Shown here piece after piece: positions 7,983 through 15,459 of a stretch of 36,307 nucleotides of DNA. The notes beneath the pieces were generated by a model that was given only the letters and a program-made list of their open reading frames with translations, did no database searches and was not told the DNA's origin. Origin of the DNA: Clostridia bacterium (GTDB lineage Bacteria; Bacillota; Clostridia; Oscillospirales; CAG-272); contig JAFTPJ010000171.1 in NCBI GenBank assembly GCA_017463405.1, forward strand, positions 1-36,307, written 5' to 3'. The translations under genes were made by a program, and so were the position numbers. Numbering within the stretch: the first letter of the stretch is position 1; each line of letters begins with the position of its first letter.

Positions 7983-8345
7983 TTATTTTTTCAGCTTTCT
8001 CGCGCCGATTCTATCAAGAATTTCCCCGCAAATGTCGGGATGGTCACAGGTAAAGCCAAGCGCGCCGTTTTCAAAGGATTTCCGATAAACCTCTTCGTCC
8101 GTGTTCATTCCGTAATGTACGCAAGATCTGATGTCCATCAGCTCAAACTCCCGATACCTCGCTTTGTCTGCCACGAGGCTGTTGTGTAAAATCGGAAAGC
8201 CTTGGGCATCCCGGTCTCCGTGGTTAAAGATGCATACCTCGTCGTAATATTTATACGGATCGTCCGACTCATATCCCTTCATCCTTACCTTCGGATAGAA
8301 GTCGTGAATATAGAAATCCTCTTTTTCATATCGTGCGCGGAGCTG
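7983..8345 (-). pseudogene. C-terminal remnant of a glycerophosphodiesterase-like gene
   Basis: About 115 codons on the minus strand, ending at a TAA at 7983-7985, read DFYIHDFYPKVRMKGYES ... MNTDEEVYRKSFENGALGFTCDHPD. The last part resembles the final strand and helix of GDPD phosphodiesterases (a W/xNT-dee-GadGitTDyPd pattern), so this is most likely the end of such a gene. It has no start of its own: upstream it runs into egsA/araM sequence in a different reading frame, joined somewhere around 8325-8345. I infer a deletion that fused two gene fragments. The family call is moderate; the remnant status is clear from the frame change. Confidence 0.55.
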
Positions 8346-8776
8346 CCCGAGATGTAGCCGTCCATTGAAGGTGCGGTGCCGACGATGCAATAGGGGATTT
8401 TTGCAATGGCACTGACATAGCGGCAGATGTCGTTGATTGTTCCGCTGCCGACCGCGAGGATCAGATCGGAATCAAGCGCCATTCCCATGGTAAGATTTCC
8501 GATAAAATGCTCGTTGGGGAGGACCGTTGCTTCTTCAAATTGATGTACTTGGAACGAAATCTGCGCGCGCTCCAAGGCGCGACAGACCTCGACGGCGGCA
8601 ACGCGGTAGGTGTTACGGTCGCACACGACCGTGAGCTTATTGTATCCCTTTTCCTTCAGAAATGCGATCAGCTCCCGCCCGATGACACCGCGCTTGATTT
8701 CAATGGTTTCCACCCGCGAGCGATGTGTTTTCCCACAGGTGCAGGCGATGGTTTTGGAAAGATAGCGTTCTATCAT
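8285..8776 (-). pseudogene. egsA/araM (glycerol-1-phosphate dehydrogenase) N-terminal remnant
   Basis: The ATG at 8776 on the minus strand has AAGGAGGT 4 bases upstream. The first roughly 145 residues match the AraM/EgsA branch of the iron-type dehydrogenases: VVCDRNTYRVA, the NAD-loop VGSGTINDICRY, and IVGTAPSMDGYISGSSA, where family members continue for about 200 more residues. Here the frame ends after some 18 unrelated residues, and the other frame continues into a GDPD-like tail. Intact proteins are 350-400 residues and carry metal-binding histidines in the missing half, so the product cannot be active. It lies 10 bases after araD and was probably the third gene of that operon. Confidence 0.75.
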
Positions 8777-8786
8777 AAGTACCTCC

Positions 8787-9485
8787 TTACTTCTGTCCGT
8801 AATAGGCGCCGTCACCGTGCTTGCGGAAGTAATGCTTATCCTGTAGCTCTTGCGACGCGGGGTGTACCTTGTCACCCGTCAGCGTCCTGCACAGAAAGCT
8901 CATGCGGGCGCATTCCTCCAGAACGACGGCGTTCTCAACCGCTTTTTCGGGCGTTGCGCCCCACGTAAACGGACCGTGCTTGCATACGAGAATGGCGGGG
9001 ATTGCCATCGGATCGATGTGTAGCTCGTTCAGGGTTTCCACAATGACCCTGCCCGTGTTGCGCTCGTATCCGTGTTCGATCTCCTCTGGGGTGAGGGGGC
9101 GGGAGCAGGGAACTCTTCCGTAAAAATGGTCGGCGTGCGTTGTTCCAAAGAACGGGATGTCGCTCTCTGCCTGCGCCGTGGCGGTTGCCCATGTCGAATG
9201 CGTGTGGACGACCGCCTTGATTGCAGGGTAATTTTTATAGAGCTCCAGGTGTGTCGCAAGATCGGAGGAGGGGCGCAGATTTCCCTCCACAGCGCATCCG
9301 TCCATGTCGGTGACCACCATCATATCTGCGGTCATTGCGTCGTAGCACACCCCTGACGGCTTAATCACGACATATCGATAATCTTCCGAAATCGCCGACA
9401 CGTTTCCCCACGTCAGCGTAATGAGTCCGTATTCCTTCAATAAAAGGTTTGCGCGGCAAATCTCTGCCTTCAATTGCTCTAACAT
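8787..9485 (-). CDS. araD: L-ribulose-5-phosphate 4-epimerase
   Basis: A class II aldolase-fold, Zn-dependent enzyme that converts L-ribulose 5-phosphate to D-xylulose 5-phosphate. The 232-residue protein has normal length. Visible motifs are TWGNVSAI near the start, KPSGV, RPSSDLATHLELY, the metal-binding VVHTHSTWATA, and CKHGPFTWG. Its ATG overlaps the end of the 3-epimerase gene by 7 bases (ATGTTAG), with AGAGGA 7 bases upstream, so the two are translationally coupled. Together with the 3-epimerase it would bring L-xylulose 5-phosphate into the pentose phosphate pathway. No kinase or transporter lies nearby, so the sugar entering this route is not shown. Confidence 0.95.
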   Translation of the reverse strand: MLEQLKAEICRANLLLKEYGLITLTWGNVSAISEDYRYVVIKPSGVCYDAMTADMMVVTDMDGCAVEGNLRPSSDLATHLELYKNYPAIKAVVHTHSTWATATAQAESDIPFFGTTHADHFYGRVPCSRPLTPEEIEHGYERNTGRVIVETLNELHIDPMAIPAILVCKHGPFTWGATPEKAVENAVVLEECARMSFLCRTLTGDKVHPASQELQDKHYFRKHGDGAYYGQK

Positions 9486-10360
9486 GCTCCAATCCTCTTT
9501 TCATATTGTTTATTCAGCCATTTTGCGGCTTTTTCGATTTCCGCCATGTCCTCCGTACCGTCATGATACCACATTTCGATCATATACGGACCGTGATAAT
9601 GCAACGCTTCAAGTTGCCCGAACAATGCGGGGAAATCCAAACAGCCCATGTCGAACGGTACCCCCTTGAATTGTCCCGCAAAATCCTCGGTCGGCGGTAG
9701 GGTATCCTTCAGATGTATTGCCACGATGCTGCCGATTCCCAACTTCAATTCCGCCTCGGGGTTGTTTTCACGCCATGCAGAGAGATTGCCGAGGTCGGGA
9801 TAAACGCGGTACCAGGGAGAATGGATTTGTCTCTCATACGGCAGATGCTTGCTGATCGAGTTCATAAACGGCGTGTCCATAATCTCCATTGCAAGCATGA
9901 GCTGCGCATTGGCGGCACGCTCCGCCGCCCATGCCATGCCCTCCGCAAAGCGGCGCACGCTGTCCGCGGTCGAATCCTCGTAATATACGTCATAGCCCGC
10001 AAGCTGAATGACGCGAATGCCGAGTGCCGACGCAAAATCAATCGCCTTTTCCATAATTTCGTGCGCGCGGTTTCTGATGGCGGAATCCCGACTTCCGAAC
10101 GGAAATCTTCGGTGACCGCTCAAGCACATGGAACGAAGCGATACACCGGATGCCCATATCGCATCAAGCAACTCCTTTTTCTGCGTACGGCTCCAATCCA
10201 GACGCGAAAGGCGCTCGTCGGTTTCGTCAATGCTGATTTCCATGTAATCGAATCCCAGTCGTGCGGCGCGGTCAAGGCGATCCTGCCAGCCGATGCTTGG
10301 ATTGAATGCTTTTTCGTAAATTCCCGCAGAATGCTTTCCAAACATGTGTTCCGTCTCCAT
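9479..10360 (-). CDS. ulaE: L-ribulose-5-phosphate 3-epimerase (UlaE/SgbU type)
   Basis: A TIM-barrel epimerase that interconverts L-xylulose 5-phosphate and L-ribulose 5-phosphate. The 293-residue protein follows the UlaE family closely: GIYEKAF near the start, MEISIDETDERLSRLDWS, SMCLSGHRRFPFGS, IRVIQLAGYDVYYE, AMEIMDTPFMNSISK, PDLGNLSAW, VAIHLKDT and GPYMIEMW. The metal ligands Glu, Asp, His and Glu lie in these motifs. ATG 10360 has AAGGA at good spacing, while ATG 10345 gives the start expected from family alignment (MFGKHSAGIYEK) with GGAG 9 bases upstream; both are possible. It is the first gene of the minus-strand operon, divergent from the DeoR-type regulator. UlaE and SgbU cannot be told apart here. 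Confidence 0.93.
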   Translation of the reverse strand: METEHMFGKHSAGIYEKAFNPSIGWQDRLDRAARLGFDYMEISIDETDERLSRLDWSRTQKKELLDAIWASGVSLRSMCLSGHRRFPFGSRDSAIRNRAHEIMEKAIDFASALGIRVIQLAGYDVYYEDSTADSVRRFAEGMAWAAERAANAQLMLAMEIMDTPFMNSISKHLPYERQIHSPWYRVYPDLGNLSAWRENNPEAELKLGIGSIVAIHLKDTLPPTEDFAGQFKGVPFDMGCLDFPALFGQLEALHYHGPYMIEMWYHDGTEDMAEIEKAAKWLNKQYEKRIGAC

Positions 10361-10384
10361 ATCCGATCCTTGTTATTCGTCGCA

Positions 10385-10413
10385 AGTATAGCACGCGGAT
10401 GATCGAATGTCAA
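10385..10413 (-). promoter_or_regulatory. Promoter of the ulaE-araD operon
   Basis: Read on the minus strand: TTGACA (10413-10408), a 17-base spacer, then TATACT (10390-10385) preceded by TGC, an extended -10. The spacer holds one copy of the heptamer TCGATCA, read on this strand. Confidence 0.85.
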
Positions 10414-10476
10414 TACTGAAGAGCTTTTTGATGGTTGAAATTGAAAAATCGATCAAAATGTGATATAATTCGATCA
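10400..10476. promoter_or_regulatory. Probable operator cluster of the DeoR-type regulator
   Basis: The heptamer TCGATCA occurs at 10449-10455 and 10470-10476 on the plus strand and at 10406-10400 on the minus strand. The first copy sits in the spacer of the deoR promoter, the second just after its -10 and the third in the spacer of the ulaE promoter. The two plus-strand copies are exactly 21 bases apart, two turns of the helix. This is the placement expected for a repressor controlling both promoters; binding by this DeoR protein is inference. Confidence 0.6.
10441..10469 (+). promoter_or_regulatory. Promoter of the DeoR-type regulator gene
   Basis: TTGAAA (10441-10446), a 17-base spacer and TATAAT (10464-10469), with TGA before the -10. 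The intergenic region is shared with the divergent ulaE promoter. Confidence 0.85.
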
Positions 10477-10503
10477 TAACAGAGAAAGGAAGGGAATTTT
10501 TCA

Positions 10504-11255
10504 ATGAACGACCGCCAGGAAAAAATATTCGCAATCTTGAATAAACGGGGCAGTGCCTCCATCGAACAGCTGCGGCAGGAGATTTTTGCGAGTGAAGCCA
10601 CACTGCGCCGCGATCTGACGCAAATGGAACAGGAGGGCTTACTGATTCGCACATGGGGCGGTGCGGTTTCCACAAGCAATATCCAAAGTGCCCCCCTTCG
10701 TTTGTGCGTTCCAACGCCAACGTCAATGCCAAAAACGCAATTGCAAGAATCGCCATTGGATTTCTGGAGGACAATATGACGGTTTTTCTGGCGGCGGGGA
10801 AAACCGTGACAAGGCTCGCCAAATTTTTTCACAAGTACAAAAATCTTACAGTGATCACAAACGGTCTGGAGACGCTCTCCGCGTTGAGCAACCATTTGTC
10901 CGCCAGGATCATCATTCCGGGCGGCGAGGTATATCAGAATTATGATTTGATCGGAGCGTTGACGGAGAGCGCAATCGAGCAATTCAACGCAGATCTGTTT
11001 TTCTTTTCGTGCAGTGGGATTACCGCCGAGGGCTTCAGCTCGGTGGATATGATGCGGCTGAATATTATTAAGAAAATGAAAAAGAACAGCGCGAAAACGG
11101 TTTTGCTGGTTGATACATCAAAGGTAGGGAAGAAATACATCTGTCGGGGCTTTGGCTTCGACGAGATTGATTACGTTGTGATGGAAACGAAGCCGAACGA
11201 TCCGGATTTGCAAAAGGCGCTTGGGAAAAAGCTGATTGTTGCAAGGAGATTTTAG
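10504..11255 (+). pseudogene. DeoR-family sugar-phosphate-responsive regulator, frameshifted
   Basis: The first frame (from ATG 10504, with AAAGGAAGGG upstream) encodes the helix-turn-helix part: MNDRQEKIFAILNKRGSASI ... SEATLRRDLTQMEQEGLL and the family's GGAV motif. After a run of six Cs at 10691-10696 the family sequence continues in another frame: NAKNAIARIAIGFLEDNMTVFLAAGKTV, VITNGLE, and the C-terminal sugar-phosphate-binding domain to 11255. One more C would restore a protein of about 250 residues, the normal DeoR length. It could be a disrupted gene, a phase-variable one, or a sequencing error in the homopolymer. It probably controls the divergent ulaE-araD operon. Confidence 0.85.
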
Positions 11256-11306
11256 GCGGTTTTGTCTTTTTTGGGTGTTTTTTTCGATTTTTCGTGATGA
11301 AAATTG

Positions 11307-11335
11307 TTGACTTTGTAAGAATTTTGTGATACAAT
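11307..11335 (+). promoter_or_regulatory. Promoter of the uracil salvage operon
   Basis: TTGACT (11307-11312), a 17-base spacer and TACAAT (11330-11335) preceded by TGA, an extended -10. The predicted start near 11342 gives a leader of about 70 bases. Confidence 0.8.
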
Positions 11336-11352
11336 AAAAGATAAGGGTCAAG

Positions 11353-11405
11353 GGGAGAGCAGCTGATGCTTTTCCGGATTCCCGAAAAAATTATATTCGG
11401 AGGAG
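11353..11405 (+). promoter_or_regulatory. Structured leader RNA before the uracil permease gene
   Basis: Two hairpins can form: a 9-bp stem, GGGAGAGCA (11353-11361) with TGCTTTTCC (11367-11375), and a 5-bp stem, CCGAA (11382-11386) with TTCGG (11396-11400). The second touches the ribosome site GGAGGAG (11399-11405). No terminator or PyrR-type site is recognised. Control at translation initiation is possible but unproven. Confidence 0.35.
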
Positions 11406-11411
11406 ATTCCC

Positions 11412-12788
11412 ATGGCAAAGAATTTAGTCTATGACATCCACGACAAGCCGAAGTTCGGCAACATGATCATTTTTGCTCTCCAGCAGCTGCTGGCGATTAT
11501 GGCGGCAACCATCGCCGTTCCCGCAATCGTCGGCAACGGCATGTCCGCCTCCGCCGCTCTGTTCGGTGCAGGTGTCGGTACGTTGGTATACCAGCTGTTC
11601 ACAAAGTTCCGCAGCCCCGTTTTCCTCGGTTCTTCCTTTGCATTCATCGGTTCGATGGTTGCGGCTTTTGCAGGTGCTGTCTCGGCACAGCTTGGCTACC
11701 TTGGCTTGATCATCGGTGCCGTATTCGCAGGTCTCGTTTACGTTATCATTGCAATCGTTGTTAAGTTTGTCGGTGTCGCATGGATTGATAAGCTCATGCC
11801 AGCCGCAGTCATCGGTCCCACGGTTGCCATCATCGGTCTGTCTTTGGCAGGCGCCGCAATCAAGGACGTCTTCTCCTACGGTCCGCAGGATGGAAACGGC
11901 TCGTTTGAGATGAGCGGTAACATCTGGATGTCCTTTATTTGCGCAATGATTACGCTGTTCGTCGTTGTTCTTGTTTCGACGTACGGTAAGAAAATGTTCA
12001 AGTTGATTCCGTTTATCACCGGTATCCTAGTCGGTTACGTGGTTGCTCTGGTGCTGACCGGTATCGGTTATGCGGCAGGCATCGATTGGCTCAAGGTCAT
12101 CGATTTCGCTCCCTTCCAGGCACTGGTTACAGACGGTGTTACCGTAAACACCTTTGTTGCAGTTCCCGAATTCACCTTTCTCGAGGCTATTGAGGGGGTT
12201 AAGGATTTCAGCTGGTCCTACGTTGCAACGATCGCGGTGGCATACATTCCCGTTGCATTCGTCGTATTTGCAGAGCACATCGCCGATCACAAGAATCTGT
12301 CCTCCATCATCGGGACCGATCTGACCAAGGATCCCGGTCTCCATCGCACACTGCTGGGTGACGGTGTCGGTTCGATCGCAGGCGCATTCTTCGGTGGATG
12401 CCCCAACACCACGTACGGCGAGAGCGTTGGATGCGTGGCAATTACGCGCAATGCGTCTGTAATCACCATTACGGCAACGTCGGTGCTGGCAATTCTGATT
12501 TCCTTCTTTTCTCCGTTTGTGGCATTTTTGGATTCGATTCCCGGGTGTATCATGGGTGGCGTTTGCGTCACGCTGTACGGATTTATCGCGGTTTCGGGCT
12601 TGAAGATGATTCAGAAGGTAGACTTTGAGGATAACGCAAACCTCTTTACCGTGTCTGTGATTTTGATCGCGGGTATCGGCGGTATGGCAATGAAGATCGG
12701 TGAGGTGACCATTACCGCGATTGCCTGCGCTCTGATTCTCGGTATCGTTACCAATATTCTGCTCAATGCATTTCAGAAAAAATCTTGA
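11412..12788 (+). CDS. uraA: Uracil permease, NCS2 family
   Basis: A proton-coupled nucleobase importer of the inner membrane. The 458-residue protein has about 14 hydrophobic segments. Family elements are QQLLAIMAATIAVP in TM1, PVFLGSSFAFIG, the AEHIADH motif with the substrate-binding Glu, and GGCPNTTYGESVG with the second functional Glu. Directly downstream, 14 bases away, is uracil phosphoribosyltransferase, which supports uracil rather than xanthine as the substrate. The ATG is preceded by GGAGGAG at 6 bases. It starts a two-gene salvage operon with its own promoter and a short structured leader. Confidence 0.93.
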   Translation: MAKNLVYDIHDKPKFGNMIIFALQQLLAIMAATIAVPAIVGNGMSASAALFGAGVGTLVYQLFTKFRSPVFLGSSFAFIGSMVAAFAGAVSAQLGYLGLIIGAVFAGLVYVIIAIVVKFVGVAWIDKLMPAAVIGPTVAIIGLSLAGAAIKDVFSYGPQDGNGSFEMSGNIWMSFICAMITLFVVVLVSTYGKKMFKLIPFITGILVGYVVALVLTGIGYAAGIDWLKVIDFAPFQALVTDGVTVNTFVAVPEFTFLEAIEGVKDFSWSYVATIAVAYIPVAFVVFAEHIADHKNLSSIIGTDLTKDPGLHRTLLGDGVGSIAGAFFGGCPNTTYGESVGCVAITRNASVITITATSVLAILISFFSPFVAFLDSIPGCIMGGVCVTLYGFIAVSGLKMIQKVDFEDNANLFTVSVILIAGIGGMAMKIGEVTITAIACALILGIVTNILLNAFQKKS

Positions 12789-12802
12789 AACGGGAGCCAA
12801 AC

Positions 12803-13444
12803 ATGAAACATTACGACAATGTAGTTATATTTGATCACCCGCTGATCAGACATAAGATCGCGATCCTGCGTGACGTGAATACAAGCATGAAGGAATTTCG
12901 CGAGTTGGTGGAGGAGATCACGACCCTGATGACCTACGAATGCCTCAAGGAGGATGTTCCTACCGAGGAGAAAGTGGTCACGACACCGTTGGAGACCTGT
13001 ACGCAACGCGTTGTCAAGGACAATGCGATCGCAATCGTTCCGATTTTGCGCGCGGGACTAGGTATGGTCAACGGTATTCACGTACTTTTCCCGTCGGCGA
13101 GAGTCGGACATATCGGTATGTATCGCGACGAGGAGACCTTTGAGCCGCAGTCTTATTATTGCAAGCTTCCCGATGGTATTGAGGACAAGCTGGTGTTGGC
13201 GGTTGACCCGATGCTGGCAACGGGCGGCAGTGCGTGCGACGCGATCAAGGCGCTCAAGGAGCGCGGATGCAAGCACATCAAGTTCATGTCGATCATTGGA
13301 GCACCCGAGGGCGTTTCTCGTGTTGCGGAAGCACATCCCGATGTGAAGATCTACGTTTCCACGTTGGACAGATGCCTCAATGAGAAGGGATACATTCTTC
13401 CCGGTCTCGGAGACGCAGGCGATAGATTGTTCGGTACAAAATAA
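12803..13444 (+). CDS. upp: Uracil phosphoribosyltransferase
   Basis: Makes UMP from uracil and PRPP in the cytosol, trapping the imported base. The 213-residue protein is of normal length. Visible motifs are HPLIRHKIAILRD near the start, ETCTQRVV, VPILRAGLGMV, the PRPP loop VDPMLATGGSA and the uracil-binding end LPGLGDAGDRLFGT. ATG 12803 has GGGAG 6 bases upstream; an upstream in-frame TTG at 12785 overlaps the permease stop and is not needed. It is the second gene of the uracil salvage operon and is followed by a strong terminator. Confidence 0.97.
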   Translation: MKHYDNVVIFDHPLIRHKIAILRDVNTSMKEFRELVEEITTLMTYECLKEDVPTEEKVVTTPLETCTQRVVKDNAIAIVPILRAGLGMVNGIHVLFPSARVGHIGMYRDEETFEPQSYYCKLPDGIEDKLVLAVDPMLATGGSACDAIKALKERGCKHIKFMSIIGAPEGVSRVAEAHPDVKIYVSTLDRCLNEKGYILPGLGDAGDRLFGTK

Positions 13445-13449
13445 TTTAT

Positions 13450-13488
13450 GGTCGGATCCGTGCAAGGCATGGGTCCGACCGCTATTTT
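13450..13488 (+). terminator. Intrinsic terminator after upp
   Basis: GGTCGGATCC (13450-13459) pairs with GGGTCCGACC (13471-13480), a 10-bp stem with one T-G wobble. GCTATTTTTG follows. Confidence 0.88.
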
Positions 13489-13499
13489 TGTCCCAAGCC

Positions 13500-13528
13500 T
13501 TGAAACAAGCGTGATTTTATGGTATAAT
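13500..13528 (+). promoter_or_regulatory. Promoter of the flavoprotein gene
   Basis: TTGAAA (13500-13505), a 17-base spacer and TATAAT (13523-13528), with TGG directly before the -10. Confidence 0.82.
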
Positions 13529-13563
13529 AATTTTAATGATATTATCAAAACAGAGGGAACGAT

Positions 13564-14916
13564 ATGAAAATTGCAGTCATCAACGGAAGTCCAAAGGGAA
13601 AATACAGCATTACCCTGCAAACGGTACGGTATCTGGAGCGGAAATATCCCGCGCATGAATTTTGCGTGCTGAATGCAGGAGCGAAAATCAAGGCGCTGGA
13701 GAGGAATTTTTCTGAAGCGCGGACACTGTTGGAGAGCGCTGATGTGGTGCTGTTTTCCTATCCTGTATATACGTTTCTGGCACCGTCACAGTTGCATCGC
13801 TTTATCGAGCTTTTGAAGCATAACGGTGTTGATTTGCGCGGAAAATTTGCAACGCAGATCTCTACCTCCAAGCATTTTTACGACGTAACTGCGCACAAGT
13901 ACGTGGAAGAAAACGCGCTGGATCTCGGTATGAAGTACGTGCGCGGCTTGTCTGCCGATATGGAGGATCTTTTGAGCGAGGCGGGACGCGCGGATGCGGA
14001 GATGTTTTTCGACCGCTTTTTGTGGTCCGTAAAGGAGAACGTGTATGTACCTTGCGACAACGTATCTTCCAATTACTGCGGTGTTCCGGCCACGGTTCCC
14101 GCAACATGCGAGGAAAAGCAGCAAAAGGACGTGGTGATTCTTACCGACCATACCGATCCGAGCGCCCGCCTTGCCACGATGATTGAGCGCTTCCGTGCGG
14201 TCCTCCCGTATACGACGCGTGTTGTGAATATTTCGGAATATCCCCTATCCGGCGGATGTCTCGGTTGCTTCCGTTGCGCCGTTTCGGAGAAATGCGTTTA
14301 TAAGGATGGATTTGATACGTTTTTGCGTGAAAATATCCAAAAGGCAGATGCGATCGTCTATGCGTTTACGATATCGAATCATTCGATGGGCTCGCGCTTC
14401 AAGATGTATGACGACAGGAACTTCTGCAACGGTCACAGAACCGTAACGGTGGGAATGCCTGTCGGCTACCTTGCATCGGGAAACTATTCTGCGGAGCACA
14501 ATCTGCGCACCGTGATTGAGGCGAGAAGCGAAACGGGAGGAAACTTTCTCTGTGGCGTTGCGACCGATGAACGGGATACCGACGCACGGATCGACGATCT
14601 TGCCAAGAGTCTGGCGTTTGCCTTGGAAACGGGACACACCGCGCCGCAGAATTTCTGGGGCGTCGGTGGCATGAAAATTTTCCGTGATCTGATCTACCAA
14701 ATGCGAGGAATGATGCGTGCCGATCACAAGTTCTACAAAAAACAGGGGATCTACGATTTTCCGCAAAAGAAGCGTTTGACCTCGATGAAGATGTACCTTG
14801 TGGGGATGCTGTTATCAAATGAAAAGATTCTTGCAAAGATGGGAAATCAAATGAACGAGGGCATGCTTGCTCCGTACGAAAAGCTCTTTGCGAAAATGGA
14901 CAAGGAACAAAAATAA
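13564..14916 (+). CDS. Two-domain NAD(P)H-dependent FMN reductase / iron-sulfur flavoprotein-like protein
   Basis: A 450-residue protein made of two flavodoxin-fold halves. The first opens with MKIAVINGSPKGKYS, the phosphate loop of FMN reductases, and has SADVVLFSYPVYTF. The second starts near residue 190 (DVVILTDHTDPSARLATM) and carries YPLSGGCLGCFRCAVSEKC with Cys232, Cys235, Cys238 and Cys244. That C-x2-C-x2-C-x5-C spacing resembles the compact 4Fe-4S motif of Isf-type flavoproteins, though single-domain oxidoreductases with a similar GCxGCxxC exist without a cluster. The first half lacks these cysteines. About 80 residues of helical C-terminus follow. The gene is monocistronic, with its own promoter and terminator. 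Electron donor and substrate are unknown. Confidence 0.78.
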   Translation: MKIAVINGSPKGKYSITLQTVRYLERKYPAHEFCVLNAGAKIKALERNFSEARTLLESADVVLFSYPVYTFLAPSQLHRFIELLKHNGVDLRGKFATQISTSKHFYDVTAHKYVEENALDLGMKYVRGLSADMEDLLSEAGRADAEMFFDRFLWSVKENVYVPCDNVSSNYCGVPATVPATCEEKQQKDVVILTDHTDPSARLATMIERFRAVLPYTTRVVNISEYPLSGGCLGCFRCAVSEKCVYKDGFDTFLRENIQKADAIVYAFTISNHSMGSRFKMYDDRNFCNGHRTVTVGMPVGYLASGNYSAEHNLRTVIEARSETGGNFLCGVATDERDTDARIDDLAKSLAFALETGHTAPQNFWGVGGMKIFRDLIYQMRGMMRADHKFYKKQGIYDFPQKKRLTSMKMYLVGMLLSNEKILAKMGNQMNEGMLAPYEKLFAKMDKEQK

Positions 14917-14943
14917 AGCGCATGCGGCTCGACATGCGTGAAT

Positions 14944-14976
14944 CGGGACAGATTTCTGATATCTGCCCCGTTTTTT
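14944..14976 (+). terminator. Intrinsic terminator after the flavoprotein gene
   Basis: CGGGACAGAT (14944-14953) pairs with ATCTGCCCCG (14961-14970) with one A-C mismatch, then six Ts. A smaller stem, CGCATG/CATGCG (14919-14938), lies just before it. Confidence 0.88.
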
Positions 14977-15026
14977 GATCTTTAACAAAACAAAAACATT
15001 TCAAAAAAAAAACAAAAACAAACGCT

Positions 15027-15035
15027 TGATATAAT
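15027..15035 (+). promoter_or_regulatory. Extended -10 promoter of the small membrane protein and ABC cluster
   Basis: TGATATAAT provides a perfect -10 (15030-15035) with a TG extension. There is no -35 match at the right distance; instead a long A-rich stretch (about 14988-15022) lies upstream and could act as an UP-like element. Confidence 0.6.
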
Positions 15036-15065
15036 GGGAGCACAAAAGCAAGAGAGGTGAAGAAT

Positions 15066-15434
15066 ATGAACAGAAACGATCAACAGTTTATGGCACAAAA
15101 GATCCGCGCGCAGTACATGGAAAAGGAGACAACAGAGCTGGATTCGCTCCGTAAGCTCGATGCTAGAGTCAAGCGCCCCGCAAATGTATTTTCCTATGTA
15201 TTCGGAAGTATTTCTGCGATCATTATGGGAGTGGGGATGAGCCTTGTGATGACAGACATCGGTGCGACAGTCGGGCTTGCAGGCGGTGCGATGGTACCCG
15301 GAATTGCAATCGGTATCGTCGGAATGGTGCTGGCGCTTATTAATTATCCGATTTACAGAGGAATTTTAAATTCCCGCAAGAAGAAGTACGGTGCGGAAAT
15401 TCTAAATCTCAGTGAAAAGCTTATGAATGCATAA
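15066..15434 (+). CDS. Small two-TM membrane protein, paralogue of the protein at 24103
   Basis: The 122-residue protein has a charged N-terminal helix with LDSLRKLDARV, two hydrophobic segments (about residues 41-63 and 71-94, the first ending GVGMSLVM), then a cytoplasmic end YPIYRGILNSRKKKYGAEIL. The protein at 24103-24507 has the same plan and matching motifs: LRRLDKGV, GFGMSLAM, YPMYH, RKKVAPEIL. I do not recognise a named family with certainty. ATG 15066 follows GAGAGGTG by 7 bases. It leads a cluster with a coiled-coil membrane protein and ABC exporters, while its paralogue follows a two-component system; a link to envelope stress or peptide resistance is only a guess. Confidence 0.8.
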   Translation: MNRNDQQFMAQKIRAQYMEKETTELDSLRKLDARVKRPANVFSYVFGSISAIIMGVGMSLVMTDIGATVGLAGGAMVPGIAIGIVGMVLALINYPIYRGILNSRKKKYGAEILNLSEKLMNA

Positions 15435-15459
15435 AAATAAAATAAAAGGAGATAAGAAA

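Noticed and set aside
7911-8189. Plus-strand reading frame overlapping the convergent terminator and remnant gene
   Set aside because: It runs through the hairpin and antisense to the GDPD-like tail, and has no ribosome site or motifs.
10689-10700. Programmed -1 frameshift in the DeoR gene
   Set aside because: The codons around the C run (GCC CCC CTT) do not form a good slippery heptamer in the zero frame, and no downstream stimulator stem is evident; an indel is simpler.
11342-11411. PyrR-type attenuator before the uracil permease
   Set aside because: No PyrR anti-antiterminator consensus and no terminator stem with a U tract in the leader.
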